64,000 nucleotides of DNA from Methylacidiphilum infernorum V4 (lineage in GTDB: Bacteria > Verrucomicrobiota > Verrucomicrobiia > Methylacidiphilales > Methylacidiphilaceae). Shown here in pieces: positions 1 to 10,032 of the stretch. Position 1 is the first letter of the stretch, and each line of letters starts with the position of its first letter. The DNA lies in assembly GCF_000019665.1 (NCBI RefSeq), contig NC_010794.1:682001-746000 (forward strand). The letters are read 5' to 3'. A model generated the notes under the pieces. It searched no databases. It was not told the origin of the DNA and saw only the letters and a program-made list of their open reading frames with translations. Position numbers and translations under genes: made by a program.

Positions 1-582
1 TATGGCCGATGGAAAAACACCCCTAAGTATTTTATTTTGGGGCTGTCCAAGCCGTATGTCCCCATTGCTTATAAAAACAAGATCCAGGGTGAAGAAAAAA
101 AAACAGAGGTACCTTTTCTCATGGGACCGGCTCAAACTCTACTGGTCCTGGCGAACATCAACCGCAGCTTTCCCCTTTTTTTTCTTTTGGATACCGCTAC
201 TCCTGCCTATTTTGCTTGCTCTCCGTCCATTGCAAAGCTTTCGAGAGTCTGGATACAAAGAAATTTTTTTGAGCAAGAGCCCTATATACACAGGGGTGGA
301 GCTTCCGGTTTTGACATGCAGTGGGAATTGGGGGCGAGCAGAAACACCTCCCAGCTTGGGCAAGCAAGCCAGATTGAATTGATGGGAGAGAAAGTTCATG
401 GTTCTCTAGCGGGAATCGTCGGTTCACTCCCCTACGAAGGGAATTTGGATCTTGGATTATGGACGGGAGGGACAATTGGATTTGGCTTTCTTTATGACAA
501 ACGAACAATGATCGATTACAAAAACCAGAAACTTTATTTCTGGACCCCTAGGGCCTCTTCATCCAAAGAAAAAGCCAGGTAA
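1..582 (+). CDS. Retropepsin-like aspartic protease family protein, C-terminal part (cut by window edge)
   Basis: The reading frame is open from base 1, so the gene begins before the window and only about 193 C-terminal residues are seen. A stretch reading FPLFFLLDTATPAYFA looks like the hydrophobic-Asp-Thr-Ala active-site strand of pepsin/retropepsin-like proteases. The segment near the end, GFGFLYDKRTMIDYKNQKLY, resembles the family's closing strand (large residue, x, IDY, KLYF). A GG-containing segment (WTGGTIGFGF) lies between. The assignment rests on these patterns only, and the second family landmark is loose. The stop codon abuts the stop of the convergent putA with no base between them. 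Confidence 0.5.
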   Translation, partial: YGRWKNTPKYFILGLSKPYVPIAYKNKIQGEEKKTEVPFLMGPAQTLLVLANINRSFPLFFLLDTATPAYFACSPSIAKLSRVWIQRNFFEQEPYIHRGGASGFDMQWELGASRNTSQLGQASQIELMGEKVHGSLAGIVGSLPYEGNLDLGLWTGGTIGFGFLYDKRTMIDYKNQKLYFWTPRASSSKEKAR

Positions 583-3500
583 CTAAGATTGATCTAAGAA
601 ATAGAGGGAAGGATCTCCCAAGGCTGCCGTATTGATGGAGCAAACTCTTTCACGGGCAAAACGCAACAGGTAATTTGGCCCTCCGGCTTTGGGTCCTGTG
701 CCTGAGAGTCCTTCTCCTCCAAAGGGTTGGGATTCGACGACGGCGCCTATGATCGGGCGGTTGACGTAGAAGTTGCCTACGGGTGCGCTCAAGGCAATTT
801 CTCGAGTGAGGTTTTCCCGCCTTGTCTGCAATCCCATAGTTAGGCCATAGCCCTTTTGGTAAATTTCTTCCAGTATGCGGGGAAGTTCTTCTCTTGAAAA
901 ACGCAGAACGGGCAAGATGGGCCCAAATATTTCTTGGTTGAGGAGGCCAGTTGAAGAAATCTCGAAAAGATGAGGGGCAAAGAAATATCCATCGCTGGAG
1001 GCGGTTTCCCCAATAGGTGCCTTGGCGAGTAGCCGCCCATGAGTTTGAAAAAATTGAGAAAAATTTTGCAGCTCTTCCACAAGAGATTTGCGGATAATAG
1101 GGCCCACATCGGTTTCTGAAAACCGCGGATCTCCGACAATCAACTGCTCTGTGGCATCGGAGAGCAGGTCTAAAAGCTGGTGAGAAATTTCTTTTTGAAC
1201 AAGGAGTAGTCTAAGCGAAGAGCATCTCTGCCCGCCATGATTAAAGGCAGAGATAAGGATGTCTTTGACCGTTCTTTCGATGGCCGCCGTGGCCTCCACC
1301 ACCATGCAGTTGATTCCTCCCGTCTCTGCTATCAAGGGAACAATCGGACCTTCTTTTTGGCTTAGGCATTGGGCGATCCTTTTAGCCGTGGCTGTCGATC
1401 CTGTGAAAGCTATACCGCGAACAGACGGATGCTTGACCATTTGTTGCCCGCTTTGGCCGTTCCCTAAGATTAATCTTAGCACTTCCTTGGGTATACCCGC
1501 CTTGTAGGCCAGTTGAACGACAGCCGCAGCAACAAGAGGAGTCTCTTCAGCGGGCTTGGCAGCAACGGTGTTGCCGGCAAGAAGTGCCGCTACGATTTGT
1601 CCAATGAAGATCGAAAGAGGGAAATTCCAAGGGCTGATACATACCCAAAGGCCACAGCCATGGTAGTGAAGCTTGTTTTCTTCACCATGGGGACCGGGAA
1701 GTAAAAGGGGGTGGGAAAAAAGCTTGACCGCTTCCTTGGCATAATAGTTACAGAAATCTATAGCTTCTCTTATTTCGGAAAGTGCATTGGAAACGGTTTT
1801 CCCCGCTTCGGCACATAAAAGGTATAAAAGTTCTTCTTTATGAGCCCAGATTTCTCGGGCAAGCTTGCTTATTTTTTCAGCTCTTTTCTCGACGGGAACC
1901 CGATCCCATTCTTCTGCATGAGAAGCGGCCTCTGAAAGACTTTTTTGGATATAGTCCTCGGAAGAAAGGAGAACTTCACCGATGCATTCTTTAGAATTAG
2001 CCGGAGAAAAGATTTTCTGCCTGGTCCCGTTGGCTTGGGGATAAAGGAAAAAAAGTTGAGGCTGGGAATGCGGGCCTGTAGTTTTTTGAACCAGGTTTTC
2101 CCAGGTCTCTGGATTGGCAAGATCAAGTCCAGGCGCATTTTCCCTGTCCTTGTACAGGTGAGGAGGAAGAGGAATACGGGGGTTATGCCGCTTGCCCCTC
2201 TGCTGTAATTTGCTTAAGGGATCCCAACGCAATTTTTCGAAGTCGAAGGGGTAAAGGAAGTTTTCTAAAGCGGTGCCATTTTCTATCAATCTTCTTGCCA
2301 AGTAGCCAAAAAGCTCTTTTCCCTTCCCAATGGGGATATAAACCCGGGTGGGATAGCCCGTGGTTTTCAGCCATTTCCCCAGGCTTTGGCCAAGGCCATA
2401 AAGTCTTTGAAATTCAATAGGATTTTCCTTAAGGGAAGAATGGAACTCGAGGATGGCTGCGATCGTAGAGGGGTTATGGGTAGCCAGTCGAGGGGCTAGG
2501 ACTTCTTTATGTTGAAATAACTTCTTTAAGCAAAGCATATAAGAAAGCTCGGTCAACTCTTTGAGGGTATAGACCGGATACTGCTCAAGGCCGACCTGTT
2601 GGGCATGGATGATTTCATGATCCCAATATGCCCCCTTGACCAAGCGTATAGAGAGCTTTTTTTTCTTTTCTTTGCAAAGTTCGGCCAAGTAATCGACCAG
2701 CTGCTCGCTGTTTTTCAAGTAAGATTGAACAACAAACCCCATTTTGTTCCAATCCTTGAGATCGGGATCAGATAAGAGAGCCTCGAGCAGGTCTAAGGCA
2801 AATTCAAACCGCCAGTATTGTTCGGCATCGATACATAAGCCTACGGCCTTTTTCTGGGCAGTGAGACAAAGGGATTTAACTTTAGAATAGATCCTATCGA
2901 AGGATATACGGCCATAGTGCAATTCGTACTTGGAGTCTAGAGCGGAGATTTTAACGGACATTTCGGGATCTGACCGGGGAAAGGTAGTTTTAAGATCCCC
3001 TAACATTTCTATGACTTTTTGGCAGTTTTCCCAATGGCTTAAACCATCTTTTGATCCTTGAGCGTCTTCTCCAAGGAGATCCAAGGAAACTTCTTCTCCC
3101 TTGACCAGGAGATCAAAAAGCCTTCTCCGCGCTCTCTCAACATCCGGGGCCAGAACGAATACATCGACAAGAAGCCTTGTAGCCACCTGGATGAAAAGGA
3201 TGAGGGCCTTGTCAGAAAGGACCGATAGGAGGGGTAAAAGATCGAACGTTTCAACCAGTAATTTTAACTTGCTTATCAGAAAAGAAAGCCAATACTTGCG
3301 GGTCGTATTGTGCCAATTTCCCTTGCGGATCTCCTCCTTAAAAAAAATGAGGGCGGTTTGATCATCGGTGATCCGGGGTAGAGCTTCGGCAAGCCTAAGA
3401 AGAAGCAAGCCTTCCGGGGTATTCAAGGGATAGACTTTTGTCAACTGCTCGGTAACAGATCCTTTGGCCTCTTTGCCGAGGGTATTCAAAAGGAGTTTTA

Positions 3501-3660
3501 ATCTCTGGTTAACCTTTTCAGGAGAAAGCTGCAGGACTTCAAAAGAGCGGATTAACTCTTCGGCCCTGTTTTCCTCGGGCTGGAGAGATTTTTCTCTCAG
3601 TTCTTTCCTTCCCCTGTTCATGCTGGAGGAAGGGCAGAAAAACTGGAAATAGCTGCTCAT
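583..3660 (-). CDS. putA: Bifunctional proline dehydrogenase / 1-pyrroline-5-carboxylate dehydrogenase
   Basis: Oxidises proline to glutamate in two steps: an FAD-dependent proline dehydrogenase, then an NAD-dependent P5C dehydrogenase with substrate channelling. The N-terminal half has the ProDH barrel with the RLVKGAYWD motif and the YLARRLIENG segment. The C-terminal half is an aldehyde dehydrogenase: SPWNFPLSIF, AFTGSTATAKRI, ETGG, the catalytic cysteine in GGQRCS (Cys813), EIFGP, and the closing QPFGGEGLSGTGPKAGG. At 1025 residues it is a compact PutA without an obvious N-terminal ribbon-helix-helix DNA-binding domain, so it is probably purely enzymatic. The ATG at 3660 opens the frame. 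It may be co-transcribed with the transporter gene 48 bases downstream. Confidence 0.96.
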   Translation of the reverse strand: MSSYFQFFCPSSSMNRGRKELREKSLQPEENRAEELIRSFEVLQLSPEKVNQRLKLLLNTLGKEAKGSVTEQLTKVYPLNTPEGLLLLRLAEALPRITDDQTALIFFKEEIRKGNWHNTTRKYWLSFLISKLKLLVETFDLLPLLSVLSDKALILFIQVATRLLVDVFVLAPDVERARRRLFDLLVKGEEVSLDLLGEDAQGSKDGLSHWENCQKVIEMLGDLKTTFPRSDPEMSVKISALDSKYELHYGRISFDRIYSKVKSLCLTAQKKAVGLCIDAEQYWRFEFALDLLEALLSDPDLKDWNKMGFVVQSYLKNSEQLVDYLAELCKEKKKKLSIRLVKGAYWDHEIIHAQQVGLEQYPVYTLKELTELSYMLCLKKLFQHKEVLAPRLATHNPSTIAAILEFHSSLKENPIEFQRLYGLGQSLGKWLKTTGYPTRVYIPIGKGKELFGYLARRLIENGTALENFLYPFDFEKLRWDPLSKLQQRGKRHNPRIPLPPHLYKDRENAPGLDLANPETWENLVQKTTGPHSQPQLFFLYPQANGTRQKIFSPANSKECIGEVLLSSEDYIQKSLSEAASHAEEWDRVPVEKRAEKISKLAREIWAHKEELLYLLCAEAGKTVSNALSEIREAIDFCNYYAKEAVKLFSHPLLLPGPHGEENKLHYHGCGLWVCISPWNFPLSIFIGQIVAALLAGNTVAAKPAEETPLVAAAVVQLAYKAGIPKEVLRLILGNGQSGQQMVKHPSVRGIAFTGSTATAKRIAQCLSQKEGPIVPLIAETGGINCMVVEATAAIERTVKDILISAFNHGGQRCSSLRLLLVQKEISHQLLDLLSDATEQLIVGDPRFSETDVGPIIRKSLVEELQNFSQFFQTHGRLLAKAPIGETASSDGYFFAPHLFEISSTGLLNQEIFGPILPVLRFSREELPRILEEIYQKGYGLTMGLQTRRENLTREIALSAPVGNFYVNRPIIGAVVESQPFGGEGLSGTGPKAGGPNYLLRFARERVCSINTAALGDPSLYFLDQS

Positions 3661-3708
3661 AACAGAAAATAGGATGATTCAGCTTTTATGGGGAGCCAAA
3701 TGTCATTT

Positions 3709-4761
3709 TTAGGGCGTTTCGACAAAATCTTTCCATGCCACCAGCAAGGCGGCGATGATCGTTGGCCCGGCAAAAAGACCAAGCAAGCCAAAGGAGCTTA
3801 GCCCTCCCAGGGTTCCTAAAAGAACCCAGTAAAAGGGAAGATTGACCGCTCCTCCTATGAGAGCAGGCCTGATAAAATGATCGGCTACGAAAAGGACGCT
3901 AAAACCGAAAATGACAATGGCGATGGCTTGGATAATCATACCCTGGGCAAGAAGAAACAGGGCAGCGGTGCAAAATACAGGGGGTGCAGCAAAGGGAATC
4001 ATGGCCAAAATCCCCGTAACGCCTCCCAGGGTTACGGGATCAGGCAGGCCGACGATAGCATAGGCTATTCCTAGAAGGATGCCTTCTCCCAGGCTGACCA
4101 AGACAAGGCCGTTGACGGTGCCGCGTATGACTAAGACCAAGTGTTGAGCGTATTTTTCTCCGGGAGTACCGAGAATTTTACGAATAAAGGCGAGGAATTT
4201 TTTACCAAGGACTCTCCCGTCCCTATAGAGAAAAAAGAGGGTAAGCAGGGTAAAGGCAAGGACTTCAATCCGGTGGATGACCTGCACGCCGATCGTCTTT
4301 CCCCAACGGAACAAGAAGGCGGAGTCGATATGGGCTAAAGTCTTGGATGCCGCTTCGGGAGTTGCCAAGTTGAGATTCCAGCGCACGGTCAGCCAATTGC
4401 CGATGAAAGGGATTCGCTGAAACCAATCCGGAGCGGGTGCTCCTTCTTTCTGGGCATGGGCGATATATTGACCGAGAATGATGGCTTCTTGGCCGGCCTT
4501 GAAAACACCATAGACAAGGGGGCCGAAAAGCAAGGCTCCAACAAGAAGGGTAAAAAACAAAGAACTTACCCAAAGGGGAGTATTTCGTGGCAGTTTCATC
4601 CGGACCCAACTGTAAAAAGGCCACGTGGCTATGGCGATTAAGAAAGCCCAGGCCATGGCCACGATAAAACCACGCAAAATCCAGATGGCCAGGAGGACAA
4701 AAAGGATGGAGGCAATGACGCGGGCTGTTTTTTGGTAGGGGGTGGGAGTCATCGCTGTCAT
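3709..4761 (-). CDS. AI-2E family transporter (PerM/YdiK-like membrane protein)
   Basis: A polytopic membrane protein of 350 residues with the usual layout of the AI-2 exporter/PerM family. Two to three N-terminal membrane segments come first (IASILFVLLAIWILRGFIVA onward), then a soluble stretch at about 85-150, then a C-terminal bundle including GLPDPVTLGGVTGILAMIPF and ADHFIRPALIGG. Family members have been linked to autoinducer-2 export, but many act as Na+/H+ or general exporters, so the substrate is unknown. An in-frame ATG three codons in is an alternative start. It follows putA on the same strand with 48 bases between them. Confidence 0.85.
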   Translation of the reverse strand: MTAMTPTPYQKTARVIASILFVLLAIWILRGFIVAMAWAFLIAIATWPFYSWVRMKLPRNTPLWVSSLFFTLLVGALLFGPLVYGVFKAGQEAIILGQYIAHAQKEGAPAPDWFQRIPFIGNWLTVRWNLNLATPEAASKTLAHIDSAFLFRWGKTIGVQVIHRIEVLAFTLLTLFFLYRDGRVLGKKFLAFIRKILGTPGEKYAQHLVLVIRGTVNGLVLVSLGEGILLGIAYAIVGLPDPVTLGGVTGILAMIPFAAPPVFCTAALFLLAQGMIIQAIAIVIFGFSVLFVADHFIRPALIGGAVNLPFYWVLLGTLGGLSSFGLLGLFAGPTIIAALLVAWKDFVETP

Positions 4762-4934
4762 GGGCCTTTGGAAAAAAAGATTACCTGAATATCAGAGATA
4801 GTCATCAAGGTATTTTCTTTATTTTTTCGAGAGCGAAATTTTCCCTGTCCTTGGGTATAAAAATAAGGATCGTCGAAGAGGAAGCCTATTTTGGATGCTT
4901 TTTGGTTAAAAAGGTAAGGGAATCGAGATTTTTC

Positions 4935-6338
4935 TTAGGAGACGATGGGAGCTGGGTTAATCTCTTCTTGAAGATCAAACTGCAATGCTTCATCAATGCC
5001 GGAAATAAGGGGTGTGCCATAAAAAGTATGTCCTGTGGTTTCAACTATTCGGACGGGTAGAAATTCCCCCCTCCACCTTTCGTTTTTAGGTATAATGACA
5101 AGATGGTTTGTTCGTGTTCGGCCTTGAAATTTAGAGGCATTTTTTTTGCTTTCTCCTTCGACAAGGATTTCAACCACTTGCCCTACCCATTTTTGAGCTT
5201 TCTCCATGGTGATCTTGTTTTGTATCTCGAGTAAGCGGTAATTCCTCTCGAACTTAACCTCTTCGCTCAGTTGATCCCCTAAGGAAGCCGCGGTTGTCCC
5301 CTCCCGAGCTGAATAACGAAAAATAAAAGCGTTATCAAATCGAACCTCGTTAAGCAGCGAACAGGTTTGTTGAAAGTCTTCTTCGGTTTCTCCTGGATAG
5401 CCTACTATGATGTCCGTAGAAAGAGCGAGCTGGGGGATCGCTTTTCTCAACTTGTCAACGAGAGAAAGAAACTTCGAGCGGCTATATCCCCTGCGCATGG
5501 CCTTCAAAATCTTGTCACTTCCCGATTGTACGGGCAGGTGCACATGTTCGCAGAGTTGAGGAATGTCCCTTAGAGCTGCGATCAGATCCTCTTTAAACCC
5601 CAGGGGATGAGGGGAAGTAAATCGAATCCTTTTAATTTCTTCAATAGTGCTTAATTTTTCAAGAAGCTGGACAAAAGGAGACTTTCCCTTTACCCACGGG
5701 AATTCTTTTGCCCCGTAACGGTTGACGATTTGACCGAGGAGGACGATTTCTTTAACGGACGTCTCGGCAAGCCTTTTGACCTCTTCAAAGATTTCGTCAA
5801 TGGGACGGGAACGTTCTTCGCCCCGGGTGGTGGGGACGATACAAAAAGAGCAATGCATGCTACAACCTTGCATGATAGAGACATAGGCTATGGGTTGGGC
5901 TTTTGTGGAAAGATGTTTGTTGATCGCGTTATGGGCGGCTTCTTCTTTCGAAAGATCAACGTAGGATGACGATCTATCGGGGTTTTTCAACAAGTTGTCC
6001 GCAATTTCGGCCACCTTGTGGAATTTTTGAGTACCCAGGACAAGATCGACGAAACGATACTTTTCGGCTATTTCTCTGCCCCGGTTTTGTGCCATGCAGC
6101 CTATGATTCCCAAGACCAGGTTGGGATTTTTCTTTTTTGCCGTCTTTAAAGACGCCAGCTTGTCTATGGCCTTCTCTTCAGCCATGGCCCTAACCGAACA
6201 GGTGTTAATGAGAATAATATCCGCCCATTTTTCGGAAGAGGCGATCTGGTATCCCCGTTCGATAAAATCCTGGAGGACCTGTTCGGAATCCCGCACGTTC
6301 ATCTGGCAACCGAATGTCTTGATAAAAACCGAAGGCAT
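4935..6338 (-). CDS. miaB: tRNA-2-methylthio-N6-dimethylallyladenosine synthase
   Basis: Radical-SAM methylthiotransferase that converts i6A37 to ms2i6A37 in tRNAs reading UNN codons. The UPF0004 domain starts with TFGCQMNVRDSE. The radical-SAM cluster motif CxxxCxxC is at Cys159, Cys163 and Cys166 (QGCSMHCSFC), followed by the TTRGEERSRP segment typical of MiaB. A TRAM RNA-binding domain fills roughly residues 375-450. The length of 467 is normal. The N-terminus MPSVFIKTFGCQMN fixes the ATG at 6338. The gene is divergent from nagA across a 106-base AT-rich gap that must hold both promoters. Confidence 0.96.
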   Translation of the reverse strand: MPSVFIKTFGCQMNVRDSEQVLQDFIERGYQIASSEKWADIILINTCSVRAMAEEKAIDKLASLKTAKKKNPNLVLGIIGCMAQNRGREIAEKYRFVDLVLGTQKFHKVAEIADNLLKNPDRSSSYVDLSKEEAAHNAINKHLSTKAQPIAYVSIMQGCSMHCSFCIVPTTRGEERSRPIDEIFEEVKRLAETSVKEIVLLGQIVNRYGAKEFPWVKGKSPFVQLLEKLSTIEEIKRIRFTSPHPLGFKEDLIAALRDIPQLCEHVHLPVQSGSDKILKAMRRGYSRSKFLSLVDKLRKAIPQLALSTDIIVGYPGETEEDFQQTCSLLNEVRFDNAFIFRYSAREGTTAASLGDQLSEEVKFERNYRLLEIQNKITMEKAQKWVGQVVEILVEGESKKNASKFQGRTRTNHLVIIPKNERWRGEFLPVRIVETTGHTFYGTPLISGIDEALQFDLQEEINPAPIVS

Positions 6339-6444
6339 AATTTTTAGATAGGGATAAAGAAGGAAATTTGTAAAGCACTCTCTTTTTTATATCTTATCAT
6401 TTATAAAAGTAAGTTGGGATAAAAAGGAGACAAAAAGAGAATTT

Positions 6445-7668
6445 TTGTCTTCTTTTTATTTTTTTCGCTTTTTAGAAATCTTCAAAGGATTGATTGGAGC
6501 CGTGCAAGAAAAGCCGAGTAACAATGGCCATCCTTGTTCTTCTGTTATCGCTGCAAGAGATTACCGCACCGGTATGCCTTTGAAAATCAGCCTGGCTGAA
6601 GGAGTTTATCAAAAAATTGAGGCCCAGCCTAAGGAAAGCGCCGGATCATTGCCCTGGATCGCTCCCGGGCTTTTTGACCTTCAAATCAACGGTTTTGGAG
6701 GAATCGACTTAAATGGAGAGAGCCTTTCTCAACAACAGTTTGAAATTCTCTGCCGAAAACTTCTTGAAAGCGGCTGTTCCCACTTTTTAGCCACCGTTAT
6801 TACTCGACCTTTGGACTCCTATCGTCATTGGATAGAAAAATTAGAAAAGCTACGCCAAGTTGTTTCTCTTAATTGCCTGGGCTTTCACTTAGAAGGCCCT
6901 TTTCTTTCCGGGGATCCAGGCTGTCGGGGTGTACACTGCCCCGAATGGATGACCAAGCCCGATGTAGCCTGGCTGGAAGAAATCTTTTTAGCCTCGGCAG
7001 GCAGTATCAAATTGATCACCCTGGCCCCGGAAGTCGATCCTGAAGCTACAGCAAACTTTATAAAAAAAGCGGATTCCTTGGGCATTACCGTTGGCTTGGG
7101 TCACTCTAAAGCCTCCTGGGAAGTTATTCAATCCTCGGTCCTAGCCGGAGCAAAACTCTGGACTCATCTCGGCAATGCCCTCTCTCATACGATTCCAAAA
7201 TTTGACAACCTTCTTTTGAATGTTATCGCTTCGGACCTGCCCTATGTTTCCCTTATTCCCGATGGGAAACATATACCCCCGGTAGCTTTTCGGGCTTTGA
7301 TCACGGCTCTTGGACAGAAGGTCGTACTCGTTTCTGACGCCATGGCAGGGGCGGCTGCTCCTCCGGGAAATTATTTTCTAGGCCACGTCGAGATAGAAGT
7401 GGACAGCCAGGGCAAAGCCAGAGATAAAAAAAGCGGCCGGCTGGGAGGATCGACCTTGCGGCCTTTTGAAGGGGTTTTTATAGCTCAACGGATGACGGGT
7501 ATATCTTGGAGGTGGTGGTGGGATGCTTATTCGATAAGGCCGGCCGCCGTCCTGGGGATAGACCATGGCCTAAAAGAAGGAAACGAAGCCAGTTTTTGTC
7601 TTTTTGATCTTGTTCCTTCCCCCGTATTGAGAGCTCTTTACCTCAGGGGGAGGAAAGTATATCCTTAG
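6445..7668 (+). CDS. nagA: N-acetylglucosamine-6-phosphate deacetylase
   Basis: Hydrolyses GlcNAc-6-phosphate to glucosamine-6-phosphate and acetate in amino-sugar and cell-wall recycling. Amidohydrolase landmarks in order: APGLFDLQINGFGG, GFHLEGPFLS with the metal-site Glu, LGHSKA, THLGNA, IPDGKHIPP, and the catalytic Asp in VLVSDAMAG. The start is uncertain. A TTG at 6445 lies 16 bases after AAGGAG (6423-6428), while a GTG at 6502 and an ATG at 6571 are also in frame. The first residues from 6445 look unlike the family, so the true start may be one of the later codons. purL follows at once. Confidence 0.92.
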   Translation: MSSFYFFRFLEIFKGLIGAVQEKPSNNGHPCSSVIAARDYRTGMPLKISLAEGVYQKIEAQPKESAGSLPWIAPGLFDLQINGFGGIDLNGESLSQQQFEILCRKLLESGCSHFLATVITRPLDSYRHWIEKLEKLRQVVSLNCLGFHLEGPFLSGDPGCRGVHCPEWMTKPDVAWLEEIFLASAGSIKLITLAPEVDPEATANFIKKADSLGITVGLGHSKASWEVIQSSVLAGAKLWTHLGNALSHTIPKFDNLLLNVIASDLPYVSLIPDGKHIPPVAFRALITALGQKVVLVSDAMAGAAAPPGNYFLGHVEIEVDSQGKARDKKSGRLGGSTLRPFEGVFIAQRMTGISWRWWWDAYSIRPAAVLGIDHGLKEGNEASFCLFDLVPSPVLRALYLRGRKVYP

Positions 7669-7669
7669 C

Positions 7670-9958
7670 TTGAAACTGAAGATGAAGCCTATTGAAGAAC
7701 AATGCCCGGTTACAGAAAACGGGGAAGAAGCTATCGGCGAAATCCGATCCTTTGGCCTTTCGATTGCAGAATACAACCGACTTTGCCTCTTGCTGGGCCG
7801 TAAGCCTACCCCGGCTGAAATGGCCATTTTTGGGGTGATGTGGAGTGAACATTGTTGTTATAAGAGCTCCAAAAATGAACTTCGAAAGTTGCCTTCCCTG
7901 GGTAAAAGGGTGCTGGTCAAAGCGGGCGAAGAAAATGCGGGAGTGGTCGAGTTGACGGAGGGTTGGGCTGTTGTTTTCAAGATTGAATCTCACAATCATC
8001 CCAGTGCCGTCGAGCCGTTCCAGGGGGCGGCCACGGGAGTCGGAGGGATATTCAGGGATATTTTAACCATGGGGGCACAACCCCTCTGTTTTATGAACTC
8101 CTTGAGATTCGGAGAAATAAGGGAAGAAAAAAGTCCAGGGGCAAACCATAATGCTTTTCTTTTGCGCCACGTTGTAGCGGGCATAGCTCATTACGGCAAT
8201 TGTGTGGGTGTGCCGACCGTGGGAGGAGAGCTGGCTTTCGATAAAAGCTACGAGGACAATCCTCTTGTTAATGTATTTTGTCTTGGCGTGGTGAAGACAG
8301 AGCGGATCCAGCGCGGGGTGGCTCAAGGCATAGGCAATCCTGTTTTTATTGCGGGTTCAAAAACAGGCAGAGACGGGCTAAAGGGGGCTGCTTTCGCCTC
8401 CCGGAAGCTTGAAGAAAATAAGGCTGAACAGAGGCATTCGGTGCAGATCGCCGATCCTTTCATGGGAAGGATACTGATGTCTGCCTGCTTGGAACTTTTC
8501 CAGATTCCTGGCGTAGTGGCGGGAATCCAGGATATGGGTGCTGCAGGGCTTATCTGTTCAACGTCGGAAACGGCGGCAAGAGCGAAGAGGGGCATGGAAA
8601 TCAACTTGGACGAGGTCCCGGTCCGGGAGGAGGATATGAGTGCTGAAGAAATCCTTCTGTCTGAATCCCAGGAAAGAATGCTCTTGATCATCTCCAAGGA
8701 TAAGGAAGAGGTGGCCAAGCGGGTCTTCGATAAATGGGCTGTGCCCTTTTGCCGGATCGGGAAAGTGATCCAGGAAGAAAAACTGCGGTTTTACCGTTGG
8801 GGAAAGCTTGCCCTGGAAATTGCTCCTGGGTTGATTGTTCACGAGGCCCCGGTATATACCCTGCCAGTCCATGAACCTTCCCAAAAAGATTCTCTTCCTT
8901 CAAGGCGGTGGCCTGAACCTAAAGATTACAAGAATCTCCTTATAGAATTTTGTTCTTTACCCCAAAATTGTTCTAGAAAGTGGATTTATAGCCAATTTGA
9001 CTACATGATAGGATTACGTACTGTTGAAGATCCCGGATCGGATTGCGCCGTGATGCGTCTTTTCTTGGAGGATAAACCGATCCGGCTGGGTCTTACTCTT
9101 GATGGTAACGGCCGTTATTGCGGGATCGATCCCTACAAGGGGTCAATGATGGCTGTAGCTGAAGCGATGAGGAATCTCGCCGTTGTAGGTGCAATCCCTT
9201 TGGGTATTACCGATAATCTTAACTTTGCCGATCCCAATGATCCTTTTTCTTATTGGCAATTTAAAGAAGCGGTTAGGGGTATTGCCGAAGCCTGCCGCTT
9301 TTTTGAAATTCCCGTAACGGGAGGCAACGTCAGCTTTTATAATTTTTCCAAGCAAAGTTCCATATTGCCCACCCCTGTCATTGGGGCGGTCGGTCTTATT
9401 GAAACCGACAAAGCTTTAGCCAAGATGGCCTTTCAAAACCCCGGAGATGTGATTGTTCTATTGGGCGGTTGGGGAAATGGACTTGAAGGCTCTTTGTATC
9501 TTCAAGAATATTTTGGGGAAAGTGGCCAGAAACTTCCCCATTTTAGCTTGGAAGCAGAAAAAAAACATAACGAGTTGCTGTACTCTTTGGCTAATGAAGG
9601 CATAGCCAGCAGTATCCATGATCTTTCCGAAGGGGGGCTCGGGTTGGCGCTGGTGGAATGTAGCGTGAGCGGGGATAAAAAACTGGGCTTTTCGATCTCT
9701 TTGCCCGCGGAGTTGCGTCTTGACGAGCTCTTATTTAATGAGGCGGGTGCAAGGTCTGTTGTTTCACTCCCTGGAGAAAACCTTTCTTCCTTGCTCAAGA
9801 TTGCCGAGGGCAAGGGAGTGCAAGGAATAGTTCTGGGAGAGGTGACAGAAGAGTACTTTCTTAAACTACGTCATGGAGAACAATCAATTGAAATTGATGG
9901 AGCGGAAATCGAAGAGGAATGGGAAAAGGGTCTAGAAAAAATTTTGGAAAAGGACTGA
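7670..9958 (+). CDS. purL: Phosphoribosylformylglycinamidine synthase, PurL subunit
   Basis: ATP-dependent amidation of FGAR to FGAM in purine synthesis; this is the small-type PurL that works with PurQ and PurS, neither of which is in the window. Motifs: WSEHCCYKSSK, KIESHNHPSAVEPFQGAATG (substrate and metal site), GNVSFYN, and IHDLSEGGLGLAL near the C-terminus. The length of 762 is normal. The start is either TTG 7670, about 15 bases after a GGGGGAGG sequence inside the end of nagA, or ATG 7682. It begins one base after the nagA stop codon, so the two are almost certainly co-transcribed and perhaps translationally coupled. Confidence 0.96.
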   Translation: MKLKMKPIEEQCPVTENGEEAIGEIRSFGLSIAEYNRLCLLLGRKPTPAEMAIFGVMWSEHCCYKSSKNELRKLPSLGKRVLVKAGEENAGVVELTEGWAVVFKIESHNHPSAVEPFQGAATGVGGIFRDILTMGAQPLCFMNSLRFGEIREEKSPGANHNAFLLRHVVAGIAHYGNCVGVPTVGGELAFDKSYEDNPLVNVFCLGVVKTERIQRGVAQGIGNPVFIAGSKTGRDGLKGAAFASRKLEENKAEQRHSVQIADPFMGRILMSACLELFQIPGVVAGIQDMGAAGLICSTSETAARAKRGMEINLDEVPVREEDMSAEEILLSESQERMLLIISKDKEEVAKRVFDKWAVPFCRIGKVIQEEKLRFYRWGKLALEIAPGLIVHEAPVYTLPVHEPSQKDSLPSRRWPEPKDYKNLLIEFCSLPQNCSRKWIYSQFDYMIGLRTVEDPGSDCAVMRLFLEDKPIRLGLTLDGNGRYCGIDPYKGSMMAVAEAMRNLAVVGAIPLGITDNLNFADPNDPFSYWQFKEAVRGIAEACRFFEIPVTGGNVSFYNFSKQSSILPTPVIGAVGLIETDKALAKMAFQNPGDVIVLLGGWGNGLEGSLYLQEYFGESGQKLPHFSLEAEKKHNELLYSLANEGIASSIHDLSEGGLGLALVECSVSGDKKLGFSISLPAELRLDELLFNEAGARSVVSLPGENLSSLLKIAEGKGVQGIVLGEVTEEYFLKLRHGEQSIEIDGAEIEEEWEKGLEKILEKD

Positions 9959-10032
9959 TATCGATCCACTGCCCTAGCTTCCTTTCGGAATTTAGGCAAG
10001 CGGCTTAAAAAAATGAACCCAAATTCATGGAA